Made by a program: the position numbers and the translations under genes. Below, piece after piece: positions 18,367-24,343 of a stretch of DNA of 24,343 nucleotides. Under the pieces are notes generated by a model. It was not told the origin of the DNA. It was given only the letters and a program-made list of their open reading frames with translations, and made no database searches. The first letter of the stretch is position 1; every line of letters starts with the position of its first letter. The DNA comes from Seminavis robusta (taxonomy: Eukaryota > Bacillariophyta > Bacillariophyceae > Naviculales > Naviculaceae), in assembly GCA_903772945.1 (NCBI GenBank), contig CAICTM010001691.1, positions 1 through 24,343 of the forward strand. Direction: 5' to 3'.

Positions 18367-19002
18367 CTAAGCCTTGTGGCAGAGCAAAACAAAACGATCC
18401 GTGTTTTTCATTGGGTTTGTCCAGGCAGAGCTTCTGTAGTTGTCGTTGGAGAATGCAAACATGTCGCTCTGTGCCGTGACGAGAAAGCCATTCTGCTCGA
18501 GCTCCTCGCGCACGACACATGCTTCAATTCTATGAAGGCCTCTATTGGCACCCGCGTCGCGGCACCCACGACCCTTGCCGGCCTGATGATCAATCAACAA
18601 GAAACGACCTTGTGGCTTGAGCGCGGTCCTTATGGATCGAAAGAACTTGGTCCTGTCCACTGGCATATCGTAGAGATCGTGAAATGTATTCTGCATGGTG
18701 ATCAAGTCGTATTCGTTGACTTTGCCAAGCCCAGGGTCCTCCATGGAAGACCAATAGTGCTGGATGGATCCATCCTTTTCCATTCTGGCAATTTCCTTTT
18801 GGATGCCAATGGATTCAAAGAAACCGCGCCATTCACTGCCATTCTGGACGTCCACTGTCTTGGACGACACCTTGGACATGTGCTTGGCAAGGTACCCGTA
18901 TCCGGTCGTCACATCCAAAACTTTGTCCGTGCTGGAGAGCTGTGCGAACTGGAGCAACTCCTCGGGTTTCCGGAACGAATCTTTGTAGGATTCCTTGCTC
19001 AT
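18367..19002 (-). CDS. SAM-dependent methyltransferase, COG4798-like
   Basis: This is a single-exon gene of 211 aa starting at ATG 19000-19002. The N-terminal DSFRKPEELLQFAQLSSTDKV leads to the class I SAM-binding motif VLDVTTGYGYLAKHM (about 28-42). The acidic motif and strand follow (NEYDLITMQNTFHDLYDMP), then a post-core LKPQGRFLLIDHQAGKGRG and RGLHRIEACVVREELEQNGF, ending in NTDRFVLLCHKA. The DH...LHRI...E..GF and TDRFVL pattern is that of the predicted methyltransferases of COG4798, best known from bacteria, so a bacterial-type origin is possible. The methyl acceptor is unknown. No signal or transit peptide is seen. The protein starts directly at the fold, so a missed upstream exon is possible but not indicated. 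Confidence 0.8.
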   Translation of the reverse strand: MSKESYKDSFRKPEELLQFAQLSSTDKVLDVTTGYGYLAKHMSKVSSKTVDVQNGSEWRGFFESIGIQKEIARMEKDGSIQHYWSSMEDPGLGKVNEYDLITMQNTFHDLYDMPVDRTKFFRSIRTALKPQGRFLLIDHQAGKGRGCRDAGANRGLHRIEACVVREELEQNGFLVTAQSDMFAFSNDNYRSSAWTNPMKNTDRFVLLCHKA

Positions 19003-19414
19003 TGCTATAAGGTTTCTGGCTCCTGGTGTCGGTTAGTCTACCTCCTGTTTGGATTTGTGAGCATCAATAAGGCAGGGTGCCAGCGGACCCCAATGCGGAT
19101 CCTTTCCCCTGGAGGTGATAGATAGCATAAGGTGTTGTTCGATGAAGCTCAAAGATGATCGAGACATGCGACGAGATGTTTTGTAATTACAGCCTGAGCT
19201 GGGTTCTCCACTCAATATTAAGCCATCTAAGCGGTTTGTTTGCACAGCCAAGGTATCTTTCGCTTCCTTCTTGAGAAGCCGAAGCACCGCCAATTTCTTT
19301 GTTCTGAGCTGAGTGGAGACAAGGACATGAAGAGCATCCCTTGCTGACCATTGTCTATCCCGTAGCTATCTTTATTTGGAAACGGTTGTCTTGTACTGTA
19401 CTAGAAGGGGCAAG
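19003..19414. promoter_or_regulatory. Putative shared promoter, methyltransferase / ACT-domain gene
   Basis: These 412 bp lie between divergent start codons. No conspicuous motif or repeat was found. It is called regulatory only because of its position. Confidence 0.35.
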
Positions 19415-20002
19415 ATGATGTCGATCAGAGCTGGTGTGATTCGGTCTGCTATGGCTGTCTCCACAAGACGATTATCGATACCCATTACACAAACTGCAAG
19501 GGTCACTTCCGCCAACCGACTCTACCAGGGATATTCCAAACAATGCTACACCACGAGCACTGTGGCGTTGTCATCATCATCCGAACTGTCGAAGTACTAT
19601 CACGTTGAAGTCTCCAATGCCGATCGACCCGATGCTACCCGAATCACCGTCCGAGGACCAGATGTGGATGGGATTTTGGCGTCCATGACGGTCGCGTTGG
19701 CGCAAGAAGGATGCAGTTTGAAGGAGTTGCATGCTGGTTACGCCAAAACCGAAACCGTCTCTTATGAGCAAAAGGGACGCAAAGATGATCAAATTGAAGA
19801 CATTTTTTACGTGGCACAACACTCCACGGGAGAACCTTTTCCCGACGATGCCTTGCAGGATTTGGGGTTGAGCCTGCTGGCATCCCTACGAACGCCCATG
19901 GTGTGCTTGTCGGGGAAACAGACACAGGTAGATTTGAAACAAGAACATCATCAAGAACATGACCACGAAAATGATCAGATTACCATTGTCAAATCCAAGT
20001 AA
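19415..20002 (+). CDS. ACT-domain protein, probably mitochondrial
   Basis: The product is 195 aa from the first ATG (19415; a second ATG follows at once at 19418). Upstream the frame begins with a TTG and is not used. Residues 1-50 are Arg/Ser/Thr-rich with no acidic residues (SIRAGVIRSAMAVSTRRLS), typical of a mitochondrial presequence. One ACT-type region follows (about 60-155): ATRITVRGPDVDGILASMTV, then ALAQEGCSLKELHAGYAKTE, then IEDIFYVAQ, with the DGILASMTVAL loop/helix where small ligands usually bind. No catalytic domain is attached. ACT domains sense amino acids and regulate metabolic enzymes, so a small regulatory or sensor subunit is plausible but unproven. The C terminus is a His/Glu/Asp-rich stretch (EHHQEHDHENDQ). 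Confidence 0.75.
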   Translation: MMSIRAGVIRSAMAVSTRRLSIPITQTARVTSANRLYQGYSKQCYTTSTVALSSSSELSKYYHVEVSNADRPDATRITVRGPDVDGILASMTVALAQEGCSLKELHAGYAKTETVSYEQKGRKDDQIEDIFYVAQHSTGEPFPDDALQDLGLSLLASLRTPMVCLSGKQTQVDLKQEHHQEHDHENDQITIVKSK

Positions 20003-20664
20003 TAAATGTGTTAAAAGCAGCAATTGACAGCCCCCCAGAGCTTGGCGGATTTTTGGAGCAGACGGAAAACCTCCCCATGAGACGAAAACAAAGAAACAGT
20101 TTTGAAATGAGAGAGAAATTAGGTGCTTCGCAGAATGCACCGTGGGTACTAATTTTATATTACCATTAGTTTAGAACTTGCTATTAGTACTATACCTCTA
20201 TGGTCCAATAGCCACGGTTGTACTTGACGTACATCAAGCACTCAAAATGAGTAGGCGTCATAGATTTGTGTTGATTGATGAGTACATACTCACTGTAGAG
20301 CTGCCAAACGGGCTCCTTGCTTGATTTGAACAGGAACAGAGGTGTTAACCCTCCCCTGTTTAAAAGAATCCTATGGAAGATCAAAAGAATCATCATCTGA
20401 AAGACAAGTCTCCACAGTGACAGGAGTAGAAGATCTTGGAAGGCTGGATGGGGAGTCAGGTGGGGACATATCTTAAATATAAGAAGTATTAGTATTAAGG
20501 CAAACTACCTATCTGGTCCGGAGGACCTTTGTCAACGCTGTTATGAATTGAGCCCGAGGGCCCAAGCAAATGAGTCGTTTATGCGAGTGGTCGCGCGACA
20601 CGAGGGGAACAGCATTCAGTTTCATCGAAACAAGAGGATATTCCTCATAGAAGCACGAGCATAA
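20003..20664. other. Intergenic region with possible hAT-transposase remnant
   Basis: This holds the 3' UTR of the ACT gene, then sequence related to transposon debris. On the minus strand at 20190-20396 a 68-codon frame includes KSMTPTHFECLMYVKYNRGYW. This resembles the C-terminal dimerisation tail of hAT transposases (R..L.P..FE.L...K.N...W). There is no other transposase motif, so the call is weak. 20400-20664 has nothing supportable. Confidence 0.35.
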
Positions 20665-20871
20665 CTAGCTAACTAGTCTAATGTCATCTTTCACCTCTGT
20701 CCACCAACCTAGGTTGGTTTGGTCGGCGATAGCATGGCGGATGGACCTCGGCAAACGGGCTGTGTGTGCAGCAGTGGTGTCGCCCTGGTGCCACCGGTTG
20801 AGGTGGAGGAGGATCTGGGTGCGGAGTTGTGTGTGTGTGTGTGACGTTTCTTCATCCACTTGTTCAGCTCT
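20665..20871 (-). pseudogene. Retroelement-like ORF fragment
   Basis: A minus-strand frame without ATG runs from the 18-bp repeat (20855-20872) to a stop at 20665. It includes LLHLNRWHQGDTTAAHTARL, then IADQTNLGWWTEVKDDIRLV. The (Q)TNLGWW pattern recalls the segment just before the GRLSKQW block in the same retroelement protein family as the ORF at 8167-8619. A short (GT)n tract (about 20829-20842) is inside it. Too short and eroded for more. Confidence 0.3.
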
Positions 20872-21358
20872 GGGTTTAAATTACTCAATTAGTTTAGCAA
20901 ACTATGGGCCACGGAGTGGCTTTTATGACGCGGGCAAGTGGTGGGGAAGCCCCCACCTAGCTCAGTAGTCATCCACATAAAATTCTGCACAGTATCAGGT
21001 CATTCTCAAGGGTCCCGGATGGGCCCCCCATTAGTGGACAATGCTGCATGGGTGCAGGAGAAGGTGACAAAGGCAGCACCTGGAGCGCGGGGCAATACGC
21101 AGGGTTTGAAAAGCATGTTACTCTTGGGTCGTAGTTCTGCCAGTCTGTGGGTAATTGTGCATGGATTGTTGGAGTTGTCGTGTTGTGCGGCGGTGGTATG
21201 TCGTGCTGAGTCGGCCATAGGCAGCCCTCGCCAGCTTGATGGTGTCCAGCCAGCGGAGAGTTTTCGGGAGGGACAGGTTGAGATTGATTTCCCTGTAGTC
21301 AAGGTGAAGGCGCCAGCGGTCGGTGGGAGGTAATGTGGCGTCCACTTGTTCAGCTCTG
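20855..21358. repeat. Segment flanked by 18-bp perfect direct repeats
   Basis: TCCACTTGTTCAGCTCTG occurs at 20855-20872 and 21341-21358, 486 bp apart start to start. The intervening DNA contains a hairpin (GGTGGGGAAG with CCCCCACC, about 20938-20957) and low-quality frames. It interrupts the 3' end of the Copia-like remnant, so it may be an insertion or the result of a local duplication. Confidence 0.7.
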
Positions 21359-22026
21359 CCATTTGCTTGTGCGAGCATGGAGTGTTGGTTGAGCATCTTC
21401 TGAAGATGTCCCTCAGGAGAACAGTGAACACGAAGACAACAATCTGGGAGAGTTTGCAAGTCGTAATGAGCTTCGAAATAGAACGACAGGTCTCCCATGA
21501 AGTCAATTTTCAACTGTTTGCCAAGAGCTTTCTCGAACCAAGTCTCCGTTGCTTCGTTGGTACCCCAATAGAGGCAATCATCAATGTAGGTTCCGAAAGT
21601 CATGTTGCCACCAGAGGGAGATTTCCCAACGAAGACGCATGGGTCATGTTTGCATACCTCCATTTCGAGAGAAGCAAGTACCTTGCAGAACGTTTGGTAC
21701 CAGTGACGAGGGCTACTGTGTAATCCGTACGATGTTTTCTTAAGGCGCCAGTATGAACCTGGCTTGGAGTACCGACAACCCTTGGGAGGGATACAGACAC
21801 AGATTTCTTCACCTTTGGGTAGTACCGGTATGGGACGGCCGAAGGTGTTCTTGGCATTCCACTGTTTGATTCGTCGTCCCTTGGATATGGCTAAAGATAT
21901 GATATTATGGCCCGGACTCTGTGTTTCATAATGGTGTAGCACACTCTTAAGGAACTGGCTAGTGTGACTCATGAGCGACAAGGGGTCTCCAGAGTGGCTT
22001 GTCACTCGTTGCCTCATCCTTTGCAA
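21118..22026 (-). pseudogene. Copia-type (Ty1/copia) reverse transcriptase remnant
   Basis: A minus-strand frame opens after a TGA and has no proper ATG at its edge. From about 21930 down to 21400 it matches the Copia RT. The first block is eroded (KQWNAKNTF, where the family has an Asp at the Asn). Next come CIPPKGCRYSKPGSYWRLKK, TSYGLHSSPRHWYQTF, HDPCVFVG, the YIDD catalytic box (near 21540-21551) and FMGDLSFYFEAHYDLQTLPD. After about 21360 the match is lost at one 18-bp repeat. Integrase, RNase H and LTRs were not found. The lost Asp and the truncation make it inactive. The opposite strand has nothing convincing. Confidence 0.82.
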
Positions 22027-22774
22027 TCAGTAGCTCTAGCTAAGCTAGGAAATCAGCTATAGTATATCCAGAGGAGCCAAATCTATTATGTCGTCCGTGG
22101 GGGGCACAAACTAGCTAGACGATGTTCCAGGCATCAAGAAAATCGTTACCCTGCAATTTTGTTTGGGTGTGTGATTCACTTCTGGCTGCTTGCAATCCAG
22201 GTCCTCCTGAGTGTTTCTCTTACAACTATTGTGGTGGTCTGAGAGCATCATCTGCGGCTACGGGTACGGTGGCAGCTAGCCAGTAGGCTCGAGCTACGAC
22301 TAGCTAGCTAGAGCCAGCTGGCTGAATTTGGGCATAGGTAGGGTACATGTACGGATACCATGTACGGGTACCGGTATTGTACGGTGCTCCCTTTGCCGAA
22401 ATTTAGAGCGAACTTTGATTGTCGACCACGGTCACGTTGTCACGTTGTGGGTCTTGTTTTGGCCGTCACCAGCGTGAGAAATTTTGCCGTGTCTGCTTTT
22501 TTTCAATTTTGGGGGGGTTCAGAGTAGGGAAGTTATCTACGGAAGCCAGTTGAAATGCCTTCAACAAATGAGATCTGATGCACCTCGTACCGAACCTTTC
22601 GTCAAAGCAGACCCAGGAAAAAGATGAGATAAAAAGATTCTGTTTAGCTAGGTCGTGCTGAAGTAGATCCAATCATTCGCTGGCTAGTGTACCATAGGTC
22701 AAGAGTTGAATCAGATAGATTGTACCAGTTTCATAATTCAGAAAAGAAGAAGAAACAACAACGGCTGAGGAATA
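22027..22774. other. Spacer upstream of sterol methyl oxidase
   Basis: No gene is supported. GTAC- and CTAG-rich words are dense: AGCTAGCT (22302-22309), TACATGTA (22344-22351) and TACCGGTA (22369-22376) all fall within 75 bp. Two direct TCACGTTG copies occur near 22433-22447. The last 100-200 bases are probably the promoter and A-rich 5' UTR of the next gene. Confidence 0.55.
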
Positions 22775-23923
22775 ATGAAGAGCGCAACGACAACCGCGAC
22801 GACCATTCGTCCCAAGGCATCGCCTTCTTCTTGGGAAAGCACCAACTCAAAAGAAAAGGCTCCAAGCCTGACGCTGAAGGATACAAAGGTCGCAAATGAT
22901 GAGGCAACTCCTCCTACTAAGGTCACTACATCCGGCAAGACGGGAGGATTCTACGATCAGCAGACTCTATGGGAACAAGAACTCCACCGCTATCATCCCT
23001 CCTTTTGGACATTGGTACGAGTGATAAGTCTCATTGGGTTTCCCTACTTGATGAGTGCCATTGGATCCTTCTTTTGGCCTCTGGTTGTGGAATTTGCCGA
23101 AGCCAACGGACTCAAAGTGGCCCGGGTAGCTCAGGCAGCCATTGCTTTGGTCGGCGGGTTGGCGTTTGTCGCACACAATGCATTCTTTGCGGCCATCTAC
23201 TACTTTAACATTCCATCCTTTGACCAATATCGAGTGGATGACAAGCCGTGGCATTGGGATATGCTAGGTGTCAGTGGATGGCGAGAAATGCTACGCAACA
23301 CCATCCTACAGATCCTGTTTAATTTTATCGTTGTCAACGCTCCCGTCATGTACTTGATCTCACGCCGCTGGGGTGGACTCCCCTTTCGCATGGACGCCAC
23401 CAGCATTCCATCGGGCGGAGAAATCTTTTGGCAACTCTTGTTTTGCACCGTCATTGAAGACTTTTGCTTTCACCATTCCCATCAACTGTTACACACCAAA
23501 CAACTCTACTGGATTCACAAGGTGCATCATCGATACCACGCTCCCATTTCCATTGCGGCCGTATACGCACACCCCCTTGAAACGGTCTTTGGCAATATCT
23601 TTCCCTTTGTCTCGGGTCCCTTTTTGTTGCAGTATCGCATGCACGGATGGGCCTTTTGCATTTGGAGCATTTTTCGACTGGCGGCATCTCTGGAAAATCA
23701 TTCGGGCTATGAGTTCCCGTGGTCCATGTTCCAGGCCATTCCCTTCAAGGCACCCACCGAATATCACGACTTTCATCACAATCGCAATCAAGGAACGTAT
23801 TCCGGCGTGCTACGATTCTGGGATTGTGTGTACGGTACCAATAAGCACTATTTTGAATGGGTCCGTGCCGGACGTCCGGATACATTCAAGACCCAAAAGT
23901 TCAAAGAACAAAAGCAAAAGTAA
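22775..23923 (+). CDS. C-4 sterol methyl oxidase (fatty acid hydroxylase superfamily)
   Basis: This is a single-exon gene of 382 aa, ATG at 22775. It belongs to the membrane di-iron fatty acid hydroxylase superfamily and is closest in style to ERG25/SMO. Those enzymes oxidise the C-4 methyl groups of sterol intermediates in the ER. Residues 1-55 are a hydrophilic, Ser/Thr/Lys-rich extension. Hydrophobic spans follow at about 80-105, 118-145, 180-200 and 275-300. The histidine boxes are complete: HHSHQLLH (H233-H240, preceded by ED as in SMO), HKVHHRYH (H248-H255) followed by AAVYAHPLE, NHSGYEFPW (H309), and HDFHHNR (H331-H335). The sequence then reads YSGVLRFWDCVYGT, typical of SMO. The C terminus is lysine-rich (KFKEQKQK), which may aid ER retention, though it is not a canonical KKXX. 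Another sterol desaturase-like role is the alternative. Confidence 0.88.
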   Translation: MKSATTTATTIRPKASPSSWESTNSKEKAPSLTLKDTKVANDEATPPTKVTTSGKTGGFYDQQTLWEQELHRYHPSFWTLVRVISLIGFPYLMSAIGSFFWPLVVEFAEANGLKVARVAQAAIALVGGLAFVAHNAFFAAIYYFNIPSFDQYRVDDKPWHWDMLGVSGWREMLRNTILQILFNFIVVNAPVMYLISRRWGGLPFRMDATSIPSGGEIFWQLLFCTVIEDFCFHHSHQLLHTKQLYWIHKVHHRYHAPISIAAVYAHPLETVFGNIFPFVSGPFLLQYRMHGWAFCIWSIFRLAASLENHSGYEFPWSMFQAIPFKAPTEYHDFHHNRNQGTYSGVLRFWDCVYGTNKHYFEWVRAGRPDTFKTQKFKEQKQK

Positions 23924-24343
23924 GACAGCAATCTTCATTACAGAACGTAGTACCGTACCTATAGATACCGGTAGATTGGGCCACTCCGTCAAAGAAGCCC
24001 GATGTAACACAATCTCTTTTTTTGCAATGGCAAGCATGATGAGGCCAGTCGAATAAAACAAAAAGTATTTCTTTAGAAGACAAACATCTACAAAGTATGA
24101 TCTGCTCAATAGCTCTTTCAGAGCACTCTGCCATGTTGTCCCTTCGGGCGGGTTGATCAGGACGCAGCCCGCTGTTAGAAAGGTATTTTCGTATGATGGA
24201 CAGACGACTCGGGATCCGCAATCACGGTTCGTGATTGGGGATGTGTGACTCAAATCAGATGGTTATCCGATCATCATCAGATGGCCAGGTGTACAAGGAA
24301 CGAGGACAATGGTCGTCTAGATGATGCAACTACAAAGGTTAGG
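23924..24343. other. 3' flank of sterol methyl oxidase
   Basis: TACCGGTA lies at 23966-23973 just after the stop, within the likely 3' UTR. Beyond it no coding motif, repeat or RNA gene was recognised. Minus-strand frames here overlap the oxidase and have no recognisable content. Confidence 0.5.

Noticed and set aside
18376..19125. A 249-codon plus-strand frame over the methyltransferase
   Set aside because: The minus strand carries SAM-binding and family motifs. The plus-strand frame has no plausible domain.
1..24343. A lipid-metabolism gene cluster (PhyH-like, CDP-DAG synthase, Sec14-like pair, sterol oxidase)
   Set aside because: The genes are on mixed strands, are separated by unrelated genes and transposons, and appear to act in different compartments. 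Chance proximity explains it.

Overview
The window looks like nuclear DNA of a photosynthetic stramenopile, most likely a pennate diatom. Four things support this: (1) several genes carry short GT-AG introns (77-131 bp); (2) a CDP-diacylglycerol synthase begins with a signal peptide followed by an ASG-F plastid-import motif of the diatom type; (3) one gene encodes a secreted GDPHFKTW-type VWD-like protein of a kind common in diatoms; (4) the remnants of Copia-like reverse transcriptase are of the kind seen in diatom genomes. The species cannot be named from the sequence alone. No prokaryotic features, rRNA, tRNA or CRISPR array were seen.

Layout. 1-839 is the 3' part of a phytanoyl-CoA dioxygenase-like gene (+). 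It converges on a BTB/POZ gene (1264-2655, -). That gene is divergent from a plastid-targeted phosphatidate cytidylyltransferase (2956-4523, +, one intron). A minisatellite (about 4690-5170) lies between the synthase and a two-exon CRAL-TRIO/Sec14-like gene (5525-6565, -). From 6.6 to 9.8 kb no intact gene was found. This stretch holds a 352-bp MITE-like element with 17-bp terminal inverted repeats, a fold-back element packed with AAGAGGATGTT repeats, and a retroelement-like ORF. Next come an amino-acid transporter (9844-11929, +), a tandemly duplicated 112-118 bp hairpin unit, and a secreted PPC/VWD-like gene with three exons (12655-14168, +). A second CRAL-TRIO paralogue (15247-16277, -) has the same intron position and phase as the first. 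Then follow ribosomal protein eL39 (17440-17726, +, exon 1 is only the ATG), a COG4798-like methyltransferase (18367-19002, -), a probably mitochondrial ACT-domain protein (19415-20002, +), a patch of transposon debris (20.1-22.0 kb) and a C-4 sterol methyl oxidase (22775-23923, +).

How the genes relate. This is an ordinary eukaryotic mosaic with no sign of operons. A loose lipid theme exists (PhyH-like, CDP-DAG synthase, two Sec14-like proteins, sterol C-4 oxidase), but different compartments are implied and I do not claim a cluster. Three head-to-head pairs with short or moderate spacers may share promoters: BTB/CDP-DAG synthase (300 bp), methyltransferase/ACT (412 bp) and, more loosely, CRAL-TRIO 2/eL39 (1.16 kb).

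The least expected signals are in non-coding DNA. The palindromic octamers TACCGGTA (8 copies) and AGCTAGCT (7 copies) are far above chance and fall outside all exons called here. Two structurally different inverted-repeat elements each have their own internal repeat grammar. I found no convincing new multi-gene system.
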